A DNA stretch of 26,034 nucleotides from Saprospiraceae bacterium (GCA_023300835.1 JALZVB010000309.1:1-26034); one strand, 5' to 3'. Positions 15,940-24,754 are shown, counted from the stretch's first letter. Notes: generated by a model not told the origin, from the letters alone. Translations and numbers: made by a program.

Positions 15940-18372
15940 CTACCATTTATATTGTATCGAAACAGAGAGATGCCTTCCTGCGGCGCTAAGTCCAGATGCA
16001 AACAATCTGTAGTGGATATCCGTAATGTTGTTAATTGTAATACTAGCTGTCCAACCTTTGTAAGGTTTAAATGAACCTGCAAGATTATAAGTAACCCAAC
16101 CAGGTGAACCGTCAATAGTTGCTAAGTCAGGATTGTCTACGCTACCGCCAAATTCCGATAAGGGCTTAGACATGTTGTACCTTATTATTCCGGAGAGTGA
16201 CCATAACTGTGATTGATAGGTTAGGCTATTCCCACCGTAGGTGGGAGGAATATGGCCAAGTGGTTGACTGTTTCCGTCTATTGTATTAGAAGTTCCTTTC
16301 TGTAGGTTAATCGTATTTTTCATCAGCCATTGTTTATTAGGCTGATAGTTAAGTTGCAAAGATAAGCCACGTATATGGCCTCCATTAGCATTTACATTTC
16401 CAGTGACCTGTAAGGTGTCTTTACCACTTACAAAGGAAGTTGACCCATCTGGTAAAGTAAAGTCTGTTCTGATTATAGCGTCTTGTAGTGTCGTAATGAA
16501 ACCAGTGATTCCTGCAGTTATTTTACGGTGTTTATAACCTATTGTGAGTTCATTGTTCCATACTTTCTCAGAGGATAATGTTGGATTAGGGATTGTGATT
16601 TCGTCTCTATTGACTCTTACTTTGGCGAGGTCGTCTACATTGGGTGACCTGAAGGCGGTTCCGGTAGAAGCTTTTATGACCCAGTTGTTTTTAGAATAAT
16701 TAACACCTGATATAAAAACAGCAGCACTGTTTTTGCTTTCTATTCCATCAAAGAAAAAATCGGGCCACTGAAAAGGATCTGACTCTAGGTAATTCATATT
16801 AACTTCTTGGGTGGTCCATCTGAGCCCATTGATCCATACAAGTGATGAATCTTGATTTTGCCAGTTGTGTTGTACAAATAAGCCTGCATTAAGTAATTGA
16901 CTGCCACCACTTGGGTATCTGGTAAGAATATTGGATCGCTCATTGTTGGTAATATCTATAGAATGAGCAGTGCTGCTTACTCGATTGTAATGTAGGTCAG
17001 TACCATAAACCAGTTTCTGGGAATGCGATAAACGTTTATTGAAATCAATCGTCATTCCCCATATATTAAGATTTTCAATTTGGTTTTCCTGATTTACCTC
17101 ATTCAGGTTTCTAGATATGCGGGACTCCTCTATCTTTTGAAAAGAACCTATAAACGTTAATTTATCAAATATCTGATTATTTGCCTTGTATGTAACCTTG
17201 GGAGATATGAGTAATCTTTTCTGTGGTCCATAGAACCATTCTGCATATCGCAATTGGCCATTTCTGAATTCAGCTAAGTTGTCATATCTGGGAACATCAC
17301 TACTGTTAGAGTATTGGATGTTGAACTCTGATTTGATGTTATCTGAGAATTTATAGATCCATTTTTGTAGAATATCCATTTGGCTGTAAGCCGTTCCTAC
17401 TTGTACGTTGGGGTCGGGATTAGTTATCACTTCATCACCGTCTGGTCCAGGCACTACATATACTTTTCTCAATCCAAAATCTGGATAACGATCGTCTCGG
17501 CGAGACCCCATTTTTAAGTCTCCGTAATCCGCAAACGTTATACTTGTAAGTGATCCAAACTTCTTTTTAGCAATTCTATAATCGGCATGTATGCGTCGCT
17601 CATTATTGGAGGAATTGTATCTTATATAGGCACTACCAGATTGTTTGTATTTTCTATCTGAATCGAAGTTGAGTAATGGGGATTTGGATTTGTAATGGAC
17701 AACACCTCCTAGGGCTTCACTTCCATAGAGTAAAGACCCTGGACCGTATATTACCTCAACTTGTTCCAGGATAGATGGGTCAATAGTAATAGCATTTTGC
17801 AAATGACCATTTCGATAAATAGCATTATTGAGTCTGACGCCATCAACGACGAGTAACACCTTATTGGCTTCAAAACCTCTTAATATAGGGCTCCCTCCAC
17901 CCATCTGACTTCTCTGTATATAAGCGCCACCATTGAGTTCTAGCGCATCTGCTGATGTCTGGGCATGAGAAGAATGTATCTCAGAAGCTTTGATTCTATT
18001 GACTTGATACGGAAGATCTATTTCTCTGGCTTCTGTCCGACCTATCACGACAACTTCTTCTAGCAAGAGGTTATTTGGTGTCATACTGATGGTAAAGTCA
18101 AGATCAGTTGTTACAGCATAAGAAACACTTTTGTCAAGATATCCTATATAGCTTAATTCAATTGTCTTGTTGGGAACAAGAGTGATTTCGCAGGCACCAT
18201 TGATGTCAGTGCTGTAGTGTAATAAGTTATGTGTAATGTTGACACCTATCAATGGTAAGTTAGATTCGTCTGTAACCTGAATCGTACTCTGACCTGTCCC
18301 TTCTATTGCAAATACTAGAAATATTAAAAGCTTATGCCAATGGCAATTGTATCGTAAAAGTTGTCCCCTCAT
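15940..18372 (-). CDS. TonB-dependent outer membrane receptor
   Basis: A receptor of about 810 residues. A signal peptide (hydrophobic core LLIFLVFAIEG, cleavage near GTGQ/S) precedes a carboxypeptidase-regulatory-like domain with VTDESNLPLIGVNI and LSYIGY. The plug domain follows (SADALELNGGAYIQRSQ, PILRGFEANKVLLVVDGVRLNN, VEVIYGPGSLLYGSEALGGVV), then a beta-barrel ending in the aromatic VSIQYKW. The barrel contains GTAFRSPNVDDL and NPTL segments, loosely like haem or siderophore receptors, but the ligand cannot be assigned. There is no SusD partner, so it is unlikely to be a glycan importer. I chose the ATG at 18372 because it gives a normal 13-residue n-region; in-frame ATGs also exist at 18393 and 18405, and none lies between 18372 and the hydrophobic core. 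Any of these starts lies inside the upstream kinase gene, an overlap of at least 41 bases. Confidence 0.92.
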   Translation of the reverse strand: MRGQLLRYNCHWHKLLIFLVFAIEGTGQSTIQVTDESNLPLIGVNITHNLLHYSTDINGACEITLVPNKTIELSYIGYLDKSVSYAVTTDLDFTISMTPNNLLLEEVVVIGRTEAREIDLPYQVNRIKASEIHSSHAQTSADALELNGGAYIQRSQMGGGSPILRGFEANKVLLVVDGVRLNNAIYRNGHLQNAITIDPSILEQVEVIYGPGSLLYGSEALGGVVHYKSKSPLLNFDSDRKYKQSGSAYIRYNSSNNERRIHADYRIAKKKFGSLTSITFADYGDLKMGSRRDDRYPDFGLRKVYVVPGPDGDEVITNPDPNVQVGTAYSQMDILQKWIYKFSDNIKSEFNIQYSNSSDVPRYDNLAEFRNGQLRYAEWFYGPQKRLLISPKVTYKANNQIFDKLTFIGSFQKIEESRISRNLNEVNQENQIENLNIWGMTIDFNKRLSHSQKLVYGTDLHYNRVSSTAHSIDITNNERSNILTRYPSGGSQLLNAGLFVQHNWQNQDSSLVWINGLRWTTQEVNMNYLESDPFQWPDFFFDGIESKNSAAVFISGVNYSKNNWVIKASTGTAFRSPNVDDLAKVRVNRDEITIPNPTLSSEKVWNNELTIGYKHRKITAGITGFITTLQDAIIRTDFTLPDGSTSFVSGKDTLQVTGNVNANGGHIRGLSLQLNYQPNKQWLMKNTINLQKGTSNTIDGNSQPLGHIPPTYGGNSLTYQSQLWSLSGIIRYNMSKPLSEFGGSVDNPDLATIDGSPGWVTYNLAGSFKPYKGWTASITINNITDIHYRLFASGLSAAGRHLSVSIQYKW

Positions 18373-19498
18373 CTGTCTTAGAATTCTTAACATATATCTT
18401 CCCACTGTGATAATTCTCTATAATACGTTTTGCTAATGAAAGGCCTAGCCCCCATCCGCGTTTTTTGGTTGTGTAACCCGGCATGAAAACCGCTTTATGT
18501 TTAGATACAGGAATACCTTTTCCTGTATCGGATACTTCAATGATAGCCTTAGTGTTTTTTTTATACAGCTTGACATTTATACGGCCACTATTCCCCATAG
18601 CGTCAAGTGCATTCCTGAGTAGATTTTCTATAACCCAATCAAATAGGTGTTTGTTTATTTTGGCATTTACAGCTGGACTAGAAAGCTCAGGAAAATCAAA
18701 AACCATCTTCCTAGCCGCACGTCTCTGCATATAAGTTTTACAAGTATTAAGTTGATCTACTAAGTTTACTTGTTCTAGTTCTGGATGTGATCCAATTTTA
18801 GAAAACCTGTCTGCTATTAATTCCAATCTGGTAACGTCATTTCTCAGCTCTTCTACTACCTCAAGTTGCTCTAGGTTAGTTCCAGATAGGTCTTTTAGGT
18901 ATTCTATCCATCCTATGATAGCGGATATTGGCGTTCCTAATTGATGAGCGGTTTCTTTGGCCATACCAGCCCATACTCTATTCTGTTCTGCTTTTCGCGA
19001 AGTTGAAAAAAGGTAATACCCAAAAGCTATGAATGTACTAAGTAGTAAAAACTGTACAAGGGGAAACAAAGAAATGTGCCTATGAAGCTTAGAGTTTTCA
19101 TAATAAATATAACGGGCATAACCTTGGCCTTCGATGGGACGAAAACCATTTTTGGTTAATTTATCTACGCGTTTTCTTAGGTAGTCTTGATCTGTTGTCT
19201 CTTCATCATCATCACTGTAATGGTATCCGACAAGCTTGCCTTCTTCACCTTCTAGAATGATAGGAACGTTACCAAGACTATCTATGATATAGAATTCCAT
19301 GGCTGTATCATCGTTCTGGTTCTTGGCATTGTTGCCCAGTGACTTTACGGCCTTGGCATAGGCATTAACATTTATTGTTTCTCTCTCGGCGAGGCTTCCT
19401 GCAAGATATTGGGCATATAACATAGAGCATAAGACGATAAGTACGCCTATGACAGCGAGCAATACCTTCCATGTTGACTTATTCCTGTAAATATCCAT
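18332..19498 (-). CDS. Two-helix sensor histidine kinase (possibly PorY-like)
   Basis: A 388-residue kinase. A transmembrane helix (about 11-29), a periplasmic domain (about 30-142) and a second helix (about 144-165) lead directly into HisKA without a HAMP domain. The H-box is AHQLGTP with H185, preceded by the conserved WAGMAKET. The HATPase_c domain has an N-box ENLLRNALDA (291-300), G1 DTGKGIP (324-330), GYTTKKRGWGLGLS (341-354), and all usual residues. This family is widely conserved in Bacteroidota. Its size and organisation resemble, from memory, PorY, the kinase paired with PorX in control of type IX secretion. The nearby tsaE-ald pair is also, from memory, often next to porX, but no porX is seen here. 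That assignment is inference. Its 3' end overlaps the TonB receptor gene by at least 41 bases, so the two are translated from one mRNA. Confidence 0.9.
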   Translation of the reverse strand: MDIYRNKSTWKVLLAVIGVLIVLCSMLYAQYLAGSLAERETINVNAYAKAVKSLGNNAKNQNDDTAMEFYIIDSLGNVPIILEGEEGKLVGYHYSDDDEETTDQDYLRKRVDKLTKNGFRPIEGQGYARYIYYENSKLHRHISLFPLVQFLLLSTFIAFGYYLFSTSRKAEQNRVWAGMAKETAHQLGTPISAIIGWIEYLKDLSGTNLEQLEVVEELRNDVTRLELIADRFSKIGSHPELEQVNLVDQLNTCKTYMQRRAARKMVFDFPELSSPAVNAKINKHLFDWVIENLLRNALDAMGNSGRINVKLYKKNTKAIIEVSDTGKGIPVSKHKAVFMPGYTTKKRGWGLGLSLAKRIIENYHSGKIYVKNSKTDEGTTFTIQLPLA

Positions 19499-19700
19499 TC
19501 AGTAAGTAAAATATTCTATGTTACTAACGATCTCACTTAGATTCAAAGTATAAAGCGCTTCTTGTTCCTAGAACCTCTGAGTAAGCAATAAGTTATATAC
19601 CCTCAACATCAATTACCTCAAAATTACTAATATTCACACATGCTAAAGCAAAGGACAAAATACTCGCTAGTTAATTCTGACTAAATGCCTTTGTTTTATA

Positions 19701-19708
19701 TATTTTTG
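19701..19708 (+). promoter_or_regulatory. -7 element upstream of tsaE
   Basis: TATTTTTG exactly matches TAnnTTTG. Transcription would begin at about 19714-19716. This places the whole upstream in-frame extension of tsaE inside the transcript, which bears on its start codon. No clear TTG lies at -33. Confidence 0.4.
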
Positions 19709-19805
19709 TATTCAAATTAGAGTTACCTTAAAACGTAATAAACTGAAAACAGATAAGACATATCTCATTGATAATGAGGAAGATATAACTGAAACAGCGG
19801 CGCTG

Positions 19806-20165
19806 TTGACGGCTGACTTGAAACATAAAGTTGTACTTTTCATAGGAGAGTTGGGGGCAGGAAAAACAACATTTATAAAAGCACTACTAAGGTCAATGGG
19901 CTCTTCTGATGTAGGGAGTAGTCCTAGTTTTTCTATTATCAATGCGTATAACTGTGACGACGTGATGGTCTACCACGTAGATCTCTACAGATTAGATACA
20001 CCTGAAGAGGCATTTCAACTCGGTATAGAGGAATATTTGTACTCAGGAGATTATTGTTTTATAGAGTGGCCACAACTTATATATGACTACATAGAACCGC
20101 CATATCACATATTACGCATAGATGTATTAGAAGATTTTAAGCGTAAACTTACCCTGATGTCATAA
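19806..20165 (+). CDS. tsaE: tRNA threonylcarbamoyladenosine biosynthesis ATPase TsaE (start probably further upstream)
   Basis: TsaE is the ATPase that works with TsaB, TsaC and TsaD to make t6A37 in ANN-decoding tRNAs. The Walker A motif GELGAGKTT, the segment SSPSFSIINAY, VYHVDLYRLD and the terminal FIEWPQ are diagnostic. The coordinates use the only conventional start, TTG at 19806, giving 119 residues with Walker A at residue 14. TsaE normally has about 20 more residues before it. The frame stays open upstream to a stop at 19668-19670 and encodes a family-like segment, TYLIDNEEDITETAALL (19758-19808). No ATG, GTG or TTG exists in that extension. CTG at 19743 would give 140 residues and a normal Walker A position; ATT at 19716 is another option. 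The alanine dehydrogenase homologue starts 46 bases after the stop, likely in one operon. Confidence 0.92.
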   Translation: MTADLKHKVVLFIGELGAGKTTFIKALLRSMGSSDVGSSPSFSIINAYNCDDVMVYHVDLYRLDTPEEAFQLGIEEYLYSGDYCFIEWPQLIYDYIEPPYHILRIDVLEDFKRKLTLMS

Positions 20166-20211
20166 TTCTATCTAACTTAACTATTGAACTCGTAGTTAAA
20201 AAACCAAATAC

Positions 20212-21444
20212 ATGCCTGAAGGAGAGAAGAAATTTGATTTTTCTGAATTTTTTACGGAAGGACAATATCAGACACAGACGGAAGTCTTGGAAATAAGCAA
20301 TAAGGGTAAAAGCATCACAATTGGAATTCCACGTGAGGAAAACAATGATGAAAATAGAATTGTTCTTGTTCCTAACTCAGTTAGGGCTATTATAGGACAT
20401 GGACATAAGGTTCTTGTAGAAAAAGACGCAGGCACTAAATCAAACTACTCTGACATGGATTACTCCGAGGCTGGCGCTGAGGTTCATCCAAGTAAAAAAG
20501 AGATATATAAAGCTCAGATCATAATAAAAGCATCTCCTCCTACAATTGATGAAATAGAATTGATGCAAGAAGGGGCCATGCTTATATCGCCTATTGTATT
20601 ACCTAGAATGGAACAAGAATACCTTCTTGCGTTAAAACGTAAAAAGGTTATTGCCATTGCAATGGAATACCTGCAAGATGAAAGCGGTTGTTTTCCGCTT
20701 GTACGGATAATGAGCGAGATTGCTGGGATGACTTCAATATTTACAGCTGCAGAACTGTTAACATATGGTCATGGTGGTAGAGGCGTTCTACTGGCCGGTA
20801 TATCTGGTGTTCCTCCAGCCAAAGTTGTGATATTAGGTGCAGGTGTCGTAGGTGAGTTTGCGACAAAAACTGCATTAAGCCTAGGAGCTTCTGTAAGAAT
20901 TTTTGATAATGAAGTTTCTAAATTGATGCGCCTACAGAATATCATAGGCCGACAACTACATACCTCTACATTTAACCCCGTTTACTTAGCTTATCAGCTA
21001 ATGAGTGCTGATGTCGTAATAGGTGCGATCCACTCCAAAACCGGAAGGTCCCCTGTTTTAGTAACAGAAGACATGGTTTCTAAAATGAAGGAAGGCTCTG
21101 TTATCATTGATGTAAGTATCGACCAAGGCGGTTGTATAGAAACGTCAGAAATAACAAACCATAAGAAACCCACAATAACAAAACACGGTGTGATTCATTA
21201 TGGTGTACCTAATATTGCTTCCAAAGTGCCGCGAACGGCCTCGATGGCCATTAGTAATATCATTATGCCAATCCTCATCAACGCGGGTAACAATGCTTCT
21301 CTAGAAGGTCTGCTATATGGTGGCAATGGTGTGCGAAATGGTGTTTATTGTTATAAAGGCGCCATAACCAATGATTATCTGGCTAAGCGATTTGGCCTAA
21401 AGTATCAAGATATAAACCTTCTTATAACCAATAAGTTTTCATAA
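20212..21444 (+). CDS. ald: Alanine dehydrogenase family protein, catalytic Lys/His not conserved
   Basis: A 410-residue protein of the alanine dehydrogenase/PntA N-terminal family. After an acidic extension of about 33 residues, the family start ITIGIPREENNDENRIVLVP is clear. It is followed by the Rossmann motif GAGVVG (209-214), IIDVSIDQGGCIET (298-311) and HGVIHYGVPNIASKVPRTAS (325-344). NAD binding looks intact. In Bacillus subtilis Ald the substrate-binding Lys and catalytic His lie in MKVKEP and TYLHLA. The equivalent segments here are IIKASPP and SPIVLP, so S108 and V129 appear to replace them, as in the transhydrogenase branch. Activity as an alanine dehydrogenase (alanine to pyruvate plus ammonia with NAD) is therefore doubtful. 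It follows tsaE in the same direction. From memory, this pairing is common in Bacteroidota. The symbol reflects the family, not proven activity. Confidence 0.85.
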   Translation: MPEGEKKFDFSEFFTEGQYQTQTEVLEISNKGKSITIGIPREENNDENRIVLVPNSVRAIIGHGHKVLVEKDAGTKSNYSDMDYSEAGAEVHPSKKEIYKAQIIIKASPPTIDEIELMQEGAMLISPIVLPRMEQEYLLALKRKKVIAIAMEYLQDESGCFPLVRIMSEIAGMTSIFTAAELLTYGHGGRGVLLAGISGVPPAKVVILGAGVVGEFATKTALSLGASVRIFDNEVSKLMRLQNIIGRQLHTSTFNPVYLAYQLMSADVVIGAIHSKTGRSPVLVTEDMVSKMKEGSVIIDVSIDQGGCIETSEITNHKKPTITKHGVIHYGVPNIASKVPRTASMAISNIIMPILINAGNNASLEGLLYGGNGVRNGVYCYKGAITNDYLAKRFGLKYQDINLLITNKFS

Positions 21445-21473
21445 AAAGACCCCATAGATTACTCTACAGGGTC
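21443..21473 (-). terminator. Terminator of the helicase gene, antisense to the ald stop
   Basis: On the minus strand the arms 21473-21464 and 21457-21448 form a continuous 10-bp stem with two G-U pairs, followed by five T residues (21447-21443). On the plus strand the same two positions are C-A mismatches, and the tail (catttat) is poorer. The signal therefore serves mainly the leftward helicase gene. It overlaps the ald stop codon. Confidence 0.7.
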
Positions 21474-21556
21474 CATTTATAAATCGATTTCGTTAGCGTA
21501 GTAATAACGATGCAAATGTGTGATATGTGTTGTATCAACTCAGAATTCCATATTTC

Positions 21557-24500
21557 CTATTGTGCCAACTCTAGCTCCTCACCAGTAGCAAACGTGTATT
21601 TATCTTTAACGAAGTTACACCACGTGCATTTTTCATTATCGCAAGTTTCATCAAACTTATAGGCTTTGATATTTGCCATTGTTTCTTCTATCTGTTGGCC
21701 TACGATTTCAATATCTTGATCTTGAACAAAGATTTTCTCGGTTCTGAACTTATTGTATTTGTCGGGTTCTACAAAGTCTATCACGCCTGCCGTCATGTTC
21801 CAGTTGTGTTTTCTGTCTGACAAGAGAAGCAACTTATAGAAAACAATCTGTCTCCAATAATCACCTCCTAGTGGATTCTTTTCAGATGCGGCTTCTAGTT
21901 TTTCTCTTCTATATTTACCCGTTTTATAATCTATAACGTCGACATCATTACCAGAGATTTCTACTTTGTCTAAGAAGCCCTTGAGCGGTACACCATTAAA
22001 CTGGGCATTGGACAATTCTTCTTCTAGTGCATATTTTTCTACCGCTGTCCAATGGCTTATTTTTTCAGTATGTAGTTGTGTTAACACCATCTTACCATGC
22101 GTCATGTAATCCTTGTATTGCACATCAGTAAAGTGAGACTTGTGATAGTGCATACTTTCGCCAAAATAGAATAACAACTGACTTAACTCATCTCCTTTTT
22201 CTTCTTTTATATGTGATATAAACTGGTGCAACGCATCATGTATGGCACTACCGAATCCTGAAGAAGCTGTCCTCGCCTGAGGAATCCTGAGTATAGATTC
22301 AAAGTAAAAACTCACGGGACAAGTCAAGTACTTGTTAAGATGCGTCACAGATAGTCTGTATCCTTCTAGCCAGTTATCAATGTAATCTCTATCTATGAGT
22401 GGAACAACTTGCGCTTCTTTTCTTAATAGGTTATAATAGAATTGTAGTGTCGTATCTTCCGTTACTTCTTGATGCGACAGATGACCATCCTTTTCCATTA
22501 ACTCATCTACAAATGTGCAAGCATTGAGATCCTTTCCATCTTCATTTTGTATTGCATAGGAAATAAGAAGGTCTGTTTTGGCCCTAGTCATTGCGACATA
22601 GAATAGGCGCCTTTCGTCTTCTTGATTGTTATCCGCGTCACCGTTTATACCAGGAGGGTAACTGTAACTGGTTCCATTAGATCGGGAATTATCCCAGATT
22701 GATTTATTACAACCTATGATATATACTTTTTTGAATTCCATACCTTTTGCACCGTGAGCGGTCATAAAGCGGACGCCTTTTTCGGAGGTAATCTTTTTAC
22801 TGATTTTGAGACTGATTCTATTTTCATCCATCTTATCCCACATTTGTAACAAGTCTATGAGCTGTAGGTCAGGCTTTTTAGCGGTTTCGTTTTTTATAAA
22901 ATCAAAAAACGTACTTATCACTTGCAAGTTCCATGACCGCTCTTCGTCTGCCATGAGGTGTTGTAGGATACGTCCCTCGTTGAGTAATTTCTGGAATAAC
23001 ACTTGTATAGTCGACTGAGGAATTGACTGTATCCAACTGTCCAATAAACTTGTGGTACGATGAATAGAGCCCGCATTAATCAAGTTGAGAGTCGCTAACT
23101 TCTCTTCATCTGCAAGCATTGAACGCCAGTCGGGATAGTTGCCATCAGCATCTTTTCTCTGCATATGCATCGCCAACTTCCCCACATCTACAGCATGGTT
23201 ACCGAAATAGGAATAATGTAATATTTCGAAAAGACGATTCTGCCCTGAGCCAAATTGCTTTAATTCAGCAGCGAGATAACCCAGTAGGTTTCTTATGTTT
23301 TTGATAATAGGCAACTCCAGTATGTTTACCTTTTTCTTAATATTGTAAGGTACGCCTCGCTTCTCTAGTACCGTTACAAGTTCATCGACTTGCCTGTGTT
23401 TACGATAGATAATAGCCGTGTCTCCTAGCGACTCGGGCGCAGATAAATATTGGGCTTCTAGTTGTTCTGCAATGCTTGATACTTCATCAGATGTTTTGTC
23501 GTAAGCCTGGATAAGTGTTTTCTGACTATTGCTTTTATATTTTCCACTTGCAACAAGTTGCTTAGTTGTGTTTTCTGGCCCTACTTTTATTCTCTCTTTA
23601 TTGTTGTCGATAAGACCAGCGGAACTGTTAAGTATCTCTTGGCTAGACCGGTAGTTTTCCTCTAGAAAAATAGTTGTTGGACTGTAGGTTGTTTGGAACT
23701 CTTGGATGTTTCCAATGTTAGCGCCTTGGAATTTATAGATGGCTTGATCATCGTCACCCACTACAAATACGTTGGGACTGTCCCAATAGTTGATCAGTAA
23801 ATTTATAATCTCGTTCTGAGCACCATTGGTATCTTGATACTCATCTATCAGAAAATACTGGTATCTCTCTTGGTACTTGAGGAGTAAGTCTTGATCTTCT
23901 TTAAACTTGGTTAGAACCCAAAGGATCATATCAGCAAAATCATATCTCCCTATCTCAAGTAGGCTACTATTATAAGTATCAAACTCTCTCACCGCTGCCG
24001 ATAAATTATTGAACTTCTTTACAGCTTTCTCATAATCTGCTGGCTTCAGATCTCCTTTTTGAAATACTTGACCCGTTTTTTTATTGGTGTACTTTCTTTT
24101 ATAAAGAAAGTCTGGATCAGTCTTGAGATCTTCTAAGTGACTGGCTATAATTTCCAAAAAACTATCTGGCTTGATGTTTTCTTTTTTCATCAATGCAAAC
24201 AAGTTTTTCATCCTAGGAATCTCTAGAAACTTGTCTTGTTTGAATCTTTTGAGGGGATTATCGTCTGCTAGGTTTTCTATTATCGATCTGTAGACGTCAA
24301 CCTCTTCTAGTTCGGTAAGGGCTTCCAGTCGTTTGTAACCGCCAAAAACATCTATGTTTTCATTGATAACTTGGTTACAGAATCCATGGAAAGTATATAT
24401 ATGAATCTGATGGGCCGTAGGCCCAATAATCTTGATCAACCTACTTCGCATAGCTACCGTAGCCGCGTCCGTATAAGTCAGGCAAAGTATATTGTGTGGC

Positions 24501-24709
24501 GCAATCTGTTGTTCTAATAAGATTTTACCTATCCGCGTTGCTAGAATCTGTGTTTTTCCAGTTCCAGGTCCAGCATTCACCATAACAGGGCCTTCTATCT
24601 GGTCTACGGCTTGTTTCTGTCGTTGGTTAAGCTGGTTATAGGCTTGCTGGAAAGCAGATGTTGTAACGGCCTTGGGTTGTGATTGGGAGAATGTAAATTC
24701 TTGTTGCAT
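21557..24709 (-). CDS. UvrD/Rep-type helicase fused to an Fe-S PD-(D/E)XK nuclease domain
   Basis: A 1050-residue superfamily 1A helicase-nuclease. The helicase core shows Q-motif and Walker A (QKQAVDQ, then AGPGTGKTQ, 46-54), motif Ia LTYTDAATVAMRSRL (77-91), Walker B FLIDEYQDTN (286-295), motif III GDDDQAIYKFQGA (318-330), EENYRSSQEIL, and late motifs TAHGAKGMEF and DERRLFYVAMTRAK. The C-terminal 250 residues form a RecB-like nuclease: GFLDKVEI and DVIDYKTGK give the catalytic acids and lysine. Four cysteines (one in LTCPVSFYFE, then C1023, C1028, C1031) match the Fe-S staple of AddB/Cas4-type nucleases. It likely unwinds and trims DNA ends in recombination repair. No second AddB-like subunit is adjacent. 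It is transcribed alone, with its terminator near 21445. Confidence 0.93.
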   Translation of the reverse strand: MQQEFTFSQSQPKAVTTSAFQQAYNQLNQRQKQAVDQIEGPVMVNAGPGTGKTQILATRIGKILLEQQIAPHNILCLTYTDAATVAMRSRLIKIIGPTAHQIHIYTFHGFCNQVINENIDVFGGYKRLEALTELEEVDVYRSIIENLADDNPLKRFKQDKFLEIPRMKNLFALMKKENIKPDSFLEIIASHLEDLKTDPDFLYKRKYTNKKTGQVFQKGDLKPADYEKAVKKFNNLSAAVREFDTYNSSLLEIGRYDFADMILWVLTKFKEDQDLLLKYQERYQYFLIDEYQDTNGAQNEIINLLINYWDSPNVFVVGDDDQAIYKFQGANIGNIQEFQTTYSPTTIFLEENYRSSQEILNSSAGLIDNNKERIKVGPENTTKQLVASGKYKSNSQKTLIQAYDKTSDEVSSIAEQLEAQYLSAPESLGDTAIIYRKHRQVDELVTVLEKRGVPYNIKKKVNILELPIIKNIRNLLGYLAAELKQFGSGQNRLFEILHYSYFGNHAVDVGKLAMHMQRKDADGNYPDWRSMLADEEKLATLNLINAGSIHRTTSLLDSWIQSIPQSTIQVLFQKLLNEGRILQHLMADEERSWNLQVISTFFDFIKNETAKKPDLQLIDLLQMWDKMDENRISLKISKKITSEKGVRFMTAHGAKGMEFKKVYIIGCNKSIWDNSRSNGTSYSYPPGINGDADNNQEDERRLFYVAMTRAKTDLLISYAIQNEDGKDLNACTFVDELMEKDGHLSHQEVTEDTTLQFYYNLLRKEAQVVPLIDRDYIDNWLEGYRLSVTHLNKYLTCPVSFYFESILRIPQARTASSGFGSAIHDALHQFISHIKEEKGDELSQLLFYFGESMHYHKSHFTDVQYKDYMTHGKMVLTQLHTEKISHWTAVEKYALEEELSNAQFNGVPLKGFLDKVEISGNDVDVIDYKTGKYRREKLEAASEKNPLGGDYWRQIVFYKLLLLSDRKHNWNMTAGVIDFVEPDKYNKFRTEKIFVQDQDIEIVGQQIEETMANIKAYKFDETCDNEKCTWCNFVKDKYTFATGEELELAQ

Positions 24710-24732
24710 AGTTGTTGTTACTTGACCACGAA

Positions 24733-24754
24733 GTTAATAATATGAGGTATTAAC
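24733..24754. repeat. Inverted repeat upstream of the helicase gene
   Basis: GTTAATA (24733-24739) and TATTAAC (24748-24754) are exact reverse complements with an 8-base spacer, 24-45 bases upstream of the helicase ATG. It could be an operator of the helicase gene. Arms of seven mostly A/T bases can arise by chance. Confidence 0.3.

Noticed and set aside
15915..16115. Minus-strand frame of 66 codons at the end of the TonB receptor gene
   Set aside because: It lies in another frame of the receptor's last strands, which end in a proper aromatic C-terminus. No sign of an independent gene.
15940..18372. Naming the TonB receptor as a haem receptor (HmuR type)
   Set aside because: FRSP and NPTL only loosely resemble the FRAP/NPNL boxes, and no haem-uptake genes are adjacent.
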